A DNA stretch of 64,000 nucleotides, taken from Spirochaeta africana DSM 8902. GTDB taxonomy: Bacteria > Spirochaetota > Spirochaetia > DSM-27196 > DSM-8902. The notes below the pieces were generated by a model, which saw only the letters and a program-made list of their open reading frames with translations, searched no databases and was not told the DNA's origin. The stretch spans positions 1,426,001-1,490,000 of the forward strand of contig NC_017098.1 of NCBI RefSeq assembly GCF_000242595.2, written 5' to 3'. The position numbers and the translations under genes are program-made. Shown piece after piece: positions 51,186-59,596 of the stretch; within the stretch, counting starts at the first letter, position 1; the number at the start of each line of letters is the position of its first letter.

Positions 51186-53618
51186 ATGGCAAAAGTTACC
51201 CGTTATAGTCAAGCAGAGTGCAGTGCAATCGTACCCGATAGCGCCGCAACCACCCGGTTGCAGCAGCAGCAGGCAGGATTGCCGCTGCAGGAAAAGGCAG
51301 CTCAGCTCGGGGCCCATCCCCACCAGGATGGCGCCGCCTTCGGTTTTTATCTGCCGGGGTCTGTCGAGGCTGAACTGGTGGTGTATCGCAGTCAGACCCC
51401 GATCGATCCGGCCGGACGTCACGGGAAAACCGTCTGTACCCGGTGCGTCTTCCCGCTTTCCGTTATCGATGACTATGCCTGGCTGGTGCTCCAGGGAGTC
51501 AGATTCGGCTCGAAGTCCTCAGTGGGTGATTTGTATTGGGTTAGATCCCGCCGTAACCATACCGAACCGATGCGGATCATTCGGGACCCGTTAGGCCACT
51601 CGGTGCCGTTCGGCGCATCAGGCCCGGCCGAGTTGTATGACCTGCACTGGCCGTCGCGCCAGGATGCCGACTACCTGAAGGCACGCGCTGCAGCTGCGCC
51701 GAATGATGAGCGGGTGGGGGTCGGTCGCCTCACTGGTCCCAGTGCAATCCTGCAGATTCATGTGCCTACCGCTACCAGTGAAGGCAGCTTTCGGGGGTTA
51801 TCGGCACTGTTTCAGGCTGTTGCTGACAAGATCAGGAATGGTGTGCAGCTGAGTCCGTTTGAAGAGTCGCTGTGTTCATACGATGCGGTTCAGCTCATGC
51901 CGATCGAACCGGTTATCGAGTACGAAGGACGACGGGGTTTCTGGGCCGAAACATACATCGATGATGGCGTGGTAAGCGTTGAGCATGGGCGACCGGATAT
52001 GACCAACTGGGGATATGACATAATGACTATTGGCTCTCCGGCAGTAAATCCCACTCTGCTGGCTACTGGCCGGCCAGATGAGTTTGTGGAGTTTCTGGAA
52101 ACCATGCATACCTTTCCGGGCAAGGGTATCCAGGTAATACTGGACATTGTGTATGGTCATGCCGACAACCAGAGCCAACCGCTGTTACAACCGGAGTTTA
52201 TTGCCGGACCGGGGATGTACGGTCAGGTTCTGGACTATCGTCATCCGGTTGTTCGTGAGATTCTGCTGGAGATGCAGCGCCGCAAGTCCTGCTATGGCAT
52301 TGACGGCCTGCGGGTCGATGGTGCCCAGGATTTCAAGTACTACGACCCGGAAGCCCAGCAGCTGCTGCATGACGATGATTATCTGCACCGCATGAATGAT
52401 CAGGTGGTCGAGGTGGCTGACAGCAGATACCTGCCGTGGATGATCTTTGAGGACGGACGGCCCTGGCCCGATGATGACTGGGAATTGAGTTCAACCTATC
52501 TTGAGGTAACCAGGCAGCTGCCGAATGTGCTGCAATGGGGCCCGCTCACCTTTGCCCATAATACCCCCTTCCTGTACACATTCTGGGCCCAAAAGTGGTG
52601 GCGGGTTCGCGAAGCCTTTCTCCAGGGGGAATCCTGGATTACTGGCTGTGCCAACCATGACACCCTTCGTCGCGGCACCCAGGTTGATCCGGAGGAACGC
52701 ATCAACTCCCGACTGGGGTCGGACCATCGTGCAATATTCCGGCGCGGCTACAACAACCCCGGTGCACAGCTGCTCGCATATGCCGCTATGCCTGGTGTGC
52801 CAATGGATTTTTTGCATGCCAATATCGGCGCCCCATGGAGCTTTATTCGCAACACCGATGATCGTTGGGCCATAAAGGTGGTATCGGAAGAAAGCCGATT
52901 CCTGACATGGGCAGTGGATGATGCCTTGTATGCCCGCAGTGATTCCTTTGTACGACTCAAGGGATTCGGCTTTACCACACTGGAGCGCCTGCGTGGTTTC
53001 CTGCATCACCTTGATCTGGCGATGCGGGCTGCCGAGTATCACCGCGAGACTGCTGCCCGTATTCTGGACGCCGCATTGCCGAACTCTCCGCTCAGTCCTC
53101 ACAGCCTGGCCAATCTGAATGCCTTTGCCAGGGCCTGGATGGATGACCTGCATGAATACTGTAATGCCTCGCGCTGGCATGACGGGGCTGATTCCCGTCA
53201 GAGCCGGTTTCACCGGGAACTCCGGGAACTGCGACGTCAGTACCCGTATCTATCCCGCAACATCAACCCGGCAACCGAGACGGTGTTTCACCTTGAGCCT
53301 TGCAATGGCAGCGTGGTGTACTGTGCATTGCGTCATAATCCCGCGGATGACAGCAGGATCCTGGTGGTAATAAACATGGAGGGAAAGACGGTTACCCTTC
53401 GGATAGAAAATCTGCTGAGTCAGGCAGTCGCTCGTTTGGCGATGCCCGACGGGTCTGCTGATGCCGGCAAGCTGTCCGATGCCGGCGGCCAGCTTGGTAC
53501 CGCTGCCCTGACTGGCGCAAAGCAGCAGGTTCTGCTGCACACCCCCGGAGCTGAGTGTGTACAGGGCGAGTGGCGGCTGCCGGACAGTGAGGGATGTGCT
53601 ATACTTCTGCAGCAGTAA
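51186..53618 (+). CDS. GH13-type glycosidase, probable glucosylglycerol hydrolase
   Basis: 810 residues. A (beta/alpha)8 core shows DIVYGHADN, then GIDGLRVDGAQDF with nucleophile D378. MIFEDGRPW carries acid/base E422, and CANHDT carries D492. The combination resembles GghA, which breaks down the salt-stress solute glucosylglycerol in cyanobacteria; this is family recall, not a search result. No signal peptide, so it acts inside the cell. The C-terminal 110 residues form a beta domain. The start is supported by the leaderless promoter. Confidence 0.75.
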   Translation: MAKVTRYSQAECSAIVPDSAATTRLQQQQAGLPLQEKAAQLGAHPHQDGAAFGFYLPGSVEAELVVYRSQTPIDPAGRHGKTVCTRCVFPLSVIDDYAWLVLQGVRFGSKSSVGDLYWVRSRRNHTEPMRIIRDPLGHSVPFGASGPAELYDLHWPSRQDADYLKARAAAAPNDERVGVGRLTGPSAILQIHVPTATSEGSFRGLSALFQAVADKIRNGVQLSPFEESLCSYDAVQLMPIEPVIEYEGRRGFWAETYIDDGVVSVEHGRPDMTNWGYDIMTIGSPAVNPTLLATGRPDEFVEFLETMHTFPGKGIQVILDIVYGHADNQSQPLLQPEFIAGPGMYGQVLDYRHPVVREILLEMQRRKSCYGIDGLRVDGAQDFKYYDPEAQQLLHDDDYLHRMNDQVVEVADSRYLPWMIFEDGRPWPDDDWELSSTYLEVTRQLPNVLQWGPLTFAHNTPFLYTFWAQKWWRVREAFLQGESWITGCANHDTLRRGTQVDPEERINSRLGSDHRAIFRRGYNNPGAQLLAYAAMPGVPMDFLHANIGAPWSFIRNTDDRWAIKVVSEESRFLTWAVDDALYARSDSFVRLKGFGFTTLERLRGFLHHLDLAMRAAEYHRETAARILDAALPNSPLSPHSLANLNAFARAWMDDLHEYCNASRWHDGADSRQSRFHRELRELRRQYPYLSRNINPATETVFHLEPCNGSVVYCALRHNPADDSRILVVINMEGKTVTLRIENLLSQAVARLAMPDGSADAGKLSDAGGQLGTAALTGAKQQVLLHTPGAECVQGEWRLPDSEGCAILLQQ

Positions 53619-55362
53619 TGCCGGCTGTGTTGGCGGTGACAACCTGATTGCGACCGGCGCGCTTGGCCTCGTACAGTGCAGCATCAGCTGCCTTCAGCAG
53701 CGATTCACTGTCGGTGCCGCAATCAGGGAAGGTCGCCAGCCCGATACTGATGGTAATGCCGTGTTTATGCAGCTCGTCAAAACGTAACTTGCTGATGGCG
53801 ATCCTGATGCGCTCGGCGATGGTCCAGGCGCTGCTGGCAGTAGTCTCCGGCAGGATCACCAGGAATTCCTCACCGCCATAGCGGCCTACCAGGTCCTCAT
53901 GGCGGACTATGCTGTTCAGCAGTGATCCGACCCGCTGCAGCACGGCATCACCGGCGGCATGGCCGTATTGATCATTGATCGGTTTAAAGTGATCGATATC
54001 TGCCATCAGCACCGCCAGCGGGCGGTGGTGTCGCCTGGCCAGTGACAACAGGCGGTCATAGAGCATCAGTACATGGTTGCGAATCGCGGTGCCGGTAAGC
54101 CCGTCGCGGGTGGCGAGGATATACAGCCGTTCAACCTCGCCGTACAGGCTGACGAGCTGGTGCAGTACCAGCGCCGCGATCAGCATTATGTAGGGAAACA
54201 GCAGGTACTGCCCCCAGAACAGCATCGCTCCTGTGTCATCCCAGCCGCGACTGGCAACTATATCCAGTATGGTAGCAGCGGTAAGGATAATGGTTGCATA
54301 CAGGAATGTCCGCGCGGTCGGCGAACGGCGGTACTCGATTACCATAACATACAGCACTGTGCCGATCGGGAGAATCCAGGAGTACTGAATCAAGGAAAAA
54401 TTGAGCTGGGCCAGAAACTGGGTTCCAGGCGATATCCAGCCGGCGGCAACGCATATCCCGACAAACACCATATACACCCGATGGTACCAGTGCAGGCGAT
54501 GCTCAAAGTACTGCAAAAAGAACAGCATGAACATCGGGATAAGCAGCCAGAGCATGGTGTACTCTATGCGGGTTGCCAGCCCGTAGTTGTTCAGCAGCTG
54601 CAAGACCGTAGTCAGGCGGATACTGAAATACACTGCGGCGGAAATGGTGACCAGAGAGAAATACAGATACTCGCGAGATGCTGGCCGGCGCAGATACAGC
54701 GCCAGAAACAGCAATCCTGTTACAAAGTAGAAGACAGAAAGAATAATCTGCAGAATATCACTGCCCAGACGTGAACGTGCGAAATCCCTGAATGGGCCGA
54801 CCCGGGGCAGTCCGATGATCCCCCCGGCGTAACTGCCGCCGCGCCGTACCTGCACCGCCAGGTAGTTGCTGCCGTCCTGTCGCAGCAGGTGGGTTGGCAG
54901 CTGGTAGAGACGCTGGATCCCGTAGGCCTCGTCGGCCCGGCCGGTGGCAATATTATGGTTTTGTCCAATCATGGTGCCGTTCAGCCAGACCTCATCAAAG
55001 TCGGCGATGAAGCCAAGCTGCAGTGCCGGTGGGGCATTATCAAGCCAGTGCAGAGGCGGGAGTTCAATCAGATACCAGCCGGAGCCGGCCTCCGGAGCGT
55101 CAAATCGGTGCGGAAACGATGCCACGGTCTCGATATCCCTCTCCTGTCGCACCGTGGAAAAATCAGATGTTCGGGAGGGCGTATAGTGGTCTCCCGGCAG
55201 GAAATCGATCTGTAGTGCAATCTCCTGCAGCAAAACCGGATTATCGAGCTGTACCGGTGTCGATGCGGTTGGTGATTCGGCCGCAGCGGCCAATGGTGAT
55301 ACACAGAGTACCAGGGCAATACACAGAGCTGCTGCAGTTGTTCGAATCACATACCCGGTCAT
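53599..55362 (-). CDS. Receptor-type diguanylate cyclase (7TM-GGDEF)
   Basis: 587 residues: signal peptide, periplasmic 7TMR-DISM extracellular-like domain (about 40-200), seven membrane segments (205-400) and a GGDEF domain (about 425-575). The active site reads GGEEF (496-500), so c-di-GMP synthesis is likely. ADIDHFKPINDQYGH is intact. I see no RxxD inhibitory site at the usual position. Translation is coupled to the TrmH gene by an ATGA overlap. It resembles the cyclase receptor at 12375-14444 in its sensor part. Confidence 0.9.
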   Translation of the reverse strand: MTGYVIRTTAAALCIALVLCVSPLAAAAESPTASTPVQLDNPVLLQEIALQIDFLPGDHYTPSRTSDFSTVRQERDIETVASFPHRFDAPEAGSGWYLIELPPLHWLDNAPPALQLGFIADFDEVWLNGTMIGQNHNIATGRADEAYGIQRLYQLPTHLLRQDGSNYLAVQVRRGGSYAGGIIGLPRVGPFRDFARSRLGSDILQIILSVFYFVTGLLFLALYLRRPASREYLYFSLVTISAAVYFSIRLTTVLQLLNNYGLATRIEYTMLWLLIPMFMLFFLQYFEHRLHWYHRVYMVFVGICVAAGWISPGTQFLAQLNFSLIQYSWILPIGTVLYVMVIEYRRSPTARTFLYATIILTAATILDIVASRGWDDTGAMLFWGQYLLFPYIMLIAALVLHQLVSLYGEVERLYILATRDGLTGTAIRNHVLMLYDRLLSLARRHHRPLAVLMADIDHFKPINDQYGHAAGDAVLQRVGSLLNSIVRHEDLVGRYGGEEFLVILPETTASSAWTIAERIRIAISKLRFDELHKHGITISIGLATFPDCGTDSESLLKAADAALYEAKRAGRNQVVTANTAGITAAEV

Positions 55363-56066
55363 GTAGTATCAGTGTAAGCGGAAAAGAAGCGTTCTTCCAG
55401 CTTATCGACATGTTTTATGCTGTTGCGCAGATACTGCAGCAGCAGGCTGCGGCGTTCATGCTCCGACAGAAGATAGTCTAGGTCGGAACATCGCAGTCGT
55501 TCGACCAGCCGGGTCAGGATTATGGCGGCTGACACCGAGATGTTGTAGCTTTCCACAAAGCCGTACATCGGTATACGGATATACTCATCGGCCAGTTCCA
55601 GTGCCGTTTCGCTTAATCCACTTATCTCGGTACCGAACAGCAGGGCTGCCGGGCCTTTTTCCAGGTTGAAGTGCTCCGGGGTTACATCGTCACGATGCGG
55701 TGTGGTGGCAACGATGCGGTAGCCGCGCTGACGCAGCTGCTGTACCGCTGCCGCGGTGTTGTCAGCCGATTCCCGGTAGCGATGCCGGGTAAGCCACTGG
55801 GATGTGCCCAGTTCAACCCCGGGGCTCAGGGTGTGGCTGTTGCGGTTTTCTATTATGTGGACATCCTGCACCCCGGTCGCATCGCAGGTGCGCAGCACTG
55901 CACTGGCGTTGTGCGGCTGGTAGATATCCTCCAGCACCACGGTCAGATAGCGGGTCCGGTTGGCAAGAACCTCCTTGATGCGACTCAGGCGGGCAGGGGT
56001 CACAAACTCCTGCAGGTGAGTGCACAGTTCAGTGGTTTTTTTCTCGGAAAGCTCTGCGGTATCCAT
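55359..56066 (-). CDS. tRNA (guanosine-2'-O)-methyltransferase, TrmH-like (SPOUT)
   Basis: 235 residues. SPOUT-type RNA methyltransferase with the three motifs LEDIYQPHNASAVLRTCDA, LLFGTEISGLS and IPMYGFVESYNISVSAAIIL. TrmH modifies G18 of tRNAs, and the C-terminal helical extension fits TrmH more than RlmB. The ATG at 56066 is preferred; TATACC lies 9 nt upstream. The earlier open frame is antisense to the M23 gene. Confidence 0.9.
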   Translation of the reverse strand: MDTAELSEKKTTELCTHLQEFVTPARLSRIKEVLANRTRYLTVVLEDIYQPHNASAVLRTCDATGVQDVHIIENRNSHTLSPGVELGTSQWLTRHRYRESADNTAAAVQQLRQRGYRIVATTPHRDDVTPEHFNLEKGPAALLFGTEISGLSETALELADEYIRIPMYGFVESYNISVSAAIILTRLVERLRCSDLDYLLSEHERRSLLLQYLRNSIKHVDKLEERFFSAYTDTT

Positions 56067-56075
56067 GTGTGAACA

Positions 56076-56125
56076 GGTATAGCCGATTTTCCGGTCTTTG
56101 AGAAGCGCGCAGATCATGGTAGGCT
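56076..56125. promoter_or_regulatory. Back-to-back promoters of trmH-like and M23 genes with overlapping -35s
   Basis: Plus strand: TTGAGA (56098-56103), 16 bp, TAGGCT (56120-56125), 8 nt, ATG 56134. Minus strand: TTCTCA (56104-56099), 17 bp, TATACC (56081-56076), 9 nt, ATG 56066. The two -35 hexamers overlap almost completely. The region is 67 bp. Confidence 0.5.
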
Positions 56126-56133
56126 GAGGCTGT

Positions 56134-57144
56134 ATGGCTAAAGTTTCGAATGTACGGCGTATGGTGCTCATGATGGCCATGCTTGGCGTCGGTGCCCAGG
56201 CAGCCGCCGGTCTGGAGATAACCCCTTCCGGGGATGGCAAATATGTTTTTCCGGTAGCTGCCGATCCAGGCTTGTATGCCTGGACGCAGTATCACTGGGA
56301 TGGCGGCAATGCGGTAGATATAGAAGCTGCCCCGGAGCTGCACCCCGATGACCGTGAGTATCAAGATGCAGTTTCGGCGCCAGTCGTTGCGGTGGTGTCT
56401 GGCCGTGCCCATCCCCTGGATAACTTGCGTGGCGGGATATCGGTGGTACTGCAGGGAGATGATGGACGGCAGTATTACTACGCACATCTGCAGCGGCGAA
56501 CGATTGACTACCCAACCAGGGTAGAGCAGGGGGCGGTACTGGGGTACATCGGCAGTACCGGACAATGGGCACAGTATCTTGAGCCGCATCTGCATTTTTC
56601 GATCGCCTCCGGTCATCATGAGGGGTATATGTGGGAGACTGACATCCACGCAGCGGGTTTCCTTGCCCGCGAGTTTGGTCTTGACTGGCGGCATCGACCG
56701 CATACCGAGTATCCCCCGGATGATCCACGCGGCTGGCCCTTTCCCGAACCCGGGATAATCGTAGCCGATTTTGCGACCACGGCTGCACAGAGCCCGACCC
56801 GGGGCGCCCTGATACTCCAGCCGCCGGCACCGATCCCGGTACGTTCAGGAGACAATCAGCGTCATCATCGGGTTCCGGTGGTGACCCCGATGAGTGGTAT
56901 GACCAGTTTCAGTCGTGATACCCCGTTCGGACCGCGCATTCAGGTGGTCAACGAGAAAACCGGGCATCTGATAGTGCTGTTCGGGGTGAACACCCATCTG
57001 AATCGCGACGGAATGGCAGTTCGGCGGGGACAGCTGCTCGGCTGGATAGAGCCCGATGCTTCCCTGCGGCTGCAGTATTTTCGCTACGGCCGACTGAGCG
57101 ATTACCAGCCGCTACTTGATTCTTCCCGTGATCTGCTGGAATAA
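56134..57144 (+). CDS. M23 family peptidase-like periplasmic protein
   Basis: 336 residues. Signal peptide, cleaved near AAAG. The M23-like domain (about 50-165) has WDGGNAVDIEAA where active enzymes have HxGxD: Asn replaces the first His. The second element EPHLHFSIA is intact. It may therefore be a catalytically weak or non-enzymatic LytM protein. A second beta domain covers about 245-330. The nearest -10-like sequence is TAGGCT, 8 nt before the ATG. Confidence 0.8.
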   Translation: MAKVSNVRRMVLMMAMLGVGAQAAAGLEITPSGDGKYVFPVAADPGLYAWTQYHWDGGNAVDIEAAPELHPDDREYQDAVSAPVVAVVSGRAHPLDNLRGGISVVLQGDDGRQYYYAHLQRRTIDYPTRVEQGAVLGYIGSTGQWAQYLEPHLHFSIASGHHEGYMWETDIHAAGFLAREFGLDWRHRPHTEYPPDDPRGWPFPEPGIIVADFATTAAQSPTRGALILQPPAPIPVRSGDNQRHHRVPVVTPMSGMTSFSRDTPFGPRIQVVNEKTGHLIVLFGVNTHLNRDGMAVRRGQLLGWIEPDASLRLQYFRYGRLSDYQPLLDSSRDLLE

Positions 57145-57153
57145 TGCGGGACT

Positions 57154-58416
57154 ATGCCGAAACGAAAACGCGGCCGCAAACGGCCCCCTTCCATCCCGGA
57201 ACCCCGGGAAGATCAGCGTGTGCAGCCCTACTGCATCCATTTTGACCACTGCGGCGGTTGTACCCTGCAGCACTTTTCCTATCCCGGGCAGCTTGAGCTG
57301 AAGCAGGGGGCGGCGGTACACGCCTTTCAGCGCGAACTGCTCACCGATCTTCCGGAACCACTGGATATTCTGCCGGCCCTGCAGGAGCGCGGGTATCGTA
57401 ACAAACTGGAGTATACCTTCAGCCGGCGGCGCTGGCTCACCCCCGAAGAGATCGCCGGCGGCGAGGAGTTTATCCATCGCGATGGCGCCGGTTTTCATGT
57501 GCGCGGATTTTTTGATCGGGTGCTGGATCTGCAGGAATGCCATCACCAGCCCGAGCCCAGCAATCGATTGCGGCTCTTTGTTCGCGATACCGCCCGTGAG
57601 CTGGGAATAAGCTTTTATGATATCTCAGCCAATGAGGGGGATCTTCGGACACTTATGGTGCGCACTACCCAGTCCGGGCAGGTGATGGCAGTGGTAATGT
57701 TCGGTTCAGACAATCCCGAACAACGTGAAGCGCTGCTGTCGCGGGTGGTGGCACAGTTTCCTGAGCTGAGCAGTCTGTACTACATAGTGAATACCACGCG
57801 AAACTCCAGCCCGATCGGACACGAACAGATCCTGTACGCTGGCAGCCCGACAATTACTGAAACGTGCGGGACGCTGCAGCTGGCCATACATCCAGCTTCG
57901 TTTTTCCAGACAAATACCGGACAGGCTGAGCGGCTGTACTCACTGGTTGCCGACTGGGCTGCGCTCGACGGGAATCAGGTGGTGTACGATCTGTACAGCG
58001 GTATCGGCAGTATCGGACTCTTCCTTGCCTCCGCGGCACAGAAGATTATCGGGATCGAGGTTATCGAGGACGCGGTGCATGGCGCTCGGGAAAATGCCAG
58101 CCTGAACGGGATTGCCAACGCGGATTTTCATTGCGGGGAAGCAGAGAAGCTGTGTACGCCCGAGTTTTTTGCAAGCCATGGAGCACCGGATCTGATTATT
58201 CTGGATCCACCGCGCCCCGGGCTGCACAAGAATCTGATTGCCACGCTGCGTGAGATTACGGCACCGCGGATCCTGTATGTCAGCTGCAATCCGTCGACAC
58301 AGGCCGATGATCTCGAGCAACTTGCCGATCTGTACCGGGTAGTACGGCGCCAAGCGGTGGATATGTTTCCGCAGACCCTGCATGTAGAGAATGTTGTGGA
58401 GCTCGCGCTGCGCTGA
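57154..58416 (+). CDS. 23S rRNA (uracil-C5)-methyltransferase family (RlmD/RumA-like)
   Basis: 420 residues. The Fe-S cluster cysteines C27, C33, C36 and C129 are present. The SAM motif is LYSGIGSIGLFL. Catalytic Cys378 lies in VSCNPSTQADDL and the DPPRPGL motif precedes it. The exact uridine target (RlmD U1939, RlmC U747 or tRNA) cannot be fixed. It follows the M23 gene by 9 nt; a run of basic residues opens the protein (MPKRKRGRKR). Confidence 0.9.
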   Translation: MPKRKRGRKRPPSIPEPREDQRVQPYCIHFDHCGGCTLQHFSYPGQLELKQGAAVHAFQRELLTDLPEPLDILPALQERGYRNKLEYTFSRRRWLTPEEIAGGEEFIHRDGAGFHVRGFFDRVLDLQECHHQPEPSNRLRLFVRDTARELGISFYDISANEGDLRTLMVRTTQSGQVMAVVMFGSDNPEQREALLSRVVAQFPELSSLYYIVNTTRNSSPIGHEQILYAGSPTITETCGTLQLAIHPASFFQTNTGQAERLYSLVADWAALDGNQVVYDLYSGIGSIGLFLASAAQKIIGIEVIEDAVHGARENASLNGIANADFHCGEAEKLCTPEFFASHGAPDLIILDPPRPGLHKNLIATLREITAPRILYVSCNPSTQADDLEQLADLYRVVRRQAVDMFPQTLHVENVVELALR

Positions 58417-58446
58417 CACCCCGCCTTCGACACTGTTCTGCGGTGA

Positions 58447-59541
58447 TCATACCCGCTGCAGAACAAACAGCCCCGGGAAACTGCCTCCGATCTCTATGAC
58501 ACGTGCGTCCATCTGACGCCATTCCGGCAGATCTCGCAGCAGGTAATTAAACAGGCCCCGCTTCTTGCCTGCCAGCAGTACCAGGCCGCCGCCCGGACGC
58601 AGTATCCGGGCGGCGGCCTGCAGGAGCTGGAGGTAGAAATCTCGAAAGTTCAGCCGGGCACCCAGGCGTACACCGAAGGGAGGATTGGTTACCACAAGGT
58701 CGACCGATCCTGCAGCAAGGTGTTCCTCGAGATGTGTGGCATCCCAGGTCCGGATATCCAGGCGGGGTGCCACACCAGCTGCAAGTGCGTTCTCGATACT
58801 GCCGGCAACAGCTGCCTCGTCAATATCCCCCCCCAGCACGGTGGCATCGGGTAGCATAGCGGCAGCCTCCAGCAGGATGGTGCCGGACCCGCAGCACGGA
58901 TCGACAACGGTAAGCCCGGCAGGATGGGCATCGGCCTGGCTTTCGTAGTCTCGCAGATATCGCATGCCCATCTGCAGCATGCCAGCGGCAATCGTGGTTC
59001 GCAGGGTTACACGTGGACGAAAGGCCCAGCGATAGCGTTTATCCAGTGATTCCGGATGGAGTTGAATCCCCATCCAGGCAGTGTCGTTGCGAATGTCGAC
59101 GCGAACCGTAAGCTCCGGGTTGTCCAGCTGTACTCGGGCCGGGGTACGGGCTCCAATCACCGCGCCGACCCGGCGGTTCACATCGCCAGAGGCAAAGGGG
59201 TGATCCCCGAAACGCTCGGTACATACCCGAAAGGATGCGGCGGTAGCAAGCCCCGGAATATCTGTTGCAGCGGCCAGGTCGGCAAGGGCGGGTATCATCG
59301 CATCCCCGCTGGCAGTCAGATTGCCGAGGTCCTGCAGGATGTAGTAGGCGGTACGCAGGCGCAACAGGCCCGGGGTATCTGTCGACGGCTGCTGCAGATA
59401 GGCCATTCCGCTGCGGATCTCACCCGGGACCGCAACAGCAGCCGATCCGGGCATTTCTCCCTGCAGTTTCTGTGCCTCCGCGGCGCAGATGTCCTCCAGT
59501 CCCGGGTCGCATACCAGGCGCAATGCTTTGTTCGTGTCCAT
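58447..59541 (-). CDS. THUMP-domain class I RNA methyltransferase
   Basis: 364 residues. The N-terminal THUMP/ferredoxin-like region (about 1-155) is followed by a Rossmann methyltransferase with VVDPCCGSGTILLEAA and the catalytic VVTNPPFG. It resembles the N2-guanine methyltransferases RlmL-N and TrmN/Trm14; target unknown. The ATG at 59541 gives the usual THUMP start. It lies 55 bp after the cardiolipin synthase gene on the same strand. Confidence 0.88.
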   Translation of the reverse strand: MDTNKALRLVCDPGLEDICAAEAQKLQGEMPGSAAVAVPGEIRSGMAYLQQPSTDTPGLLRLRTAYYILQDLGNLTASGDAMIPALADLAAATDIPGLATAASFRVCTERFGDHPFASGDVNRRVGAVIGARTPARVQLDNPELTVRVDIRNDTAWMGIQLHPESLDKRYRWAFRPRVTLRTTIAAGMLQMGMRYLRDYESQADAHPAGLTVVDPCCGSGTILLEAAAMLPDATVLGGDIDEAAVAGSIENALAAGVAPRLDIRTWDATHLEEHLAAGSVDLVVTNPPFGVRLGARLNFRDFYLQLLQAAARILRPGGGLVLLAGKKRGLFNYLLRDLPEWRQMDARVIEIGGSFPGLFVLQRV

Positions 59542-59596
59542 ACGCCATGGTATTGCAGACACGACAGAGGCGCAATGGCGTGCATCAATATTTCTG

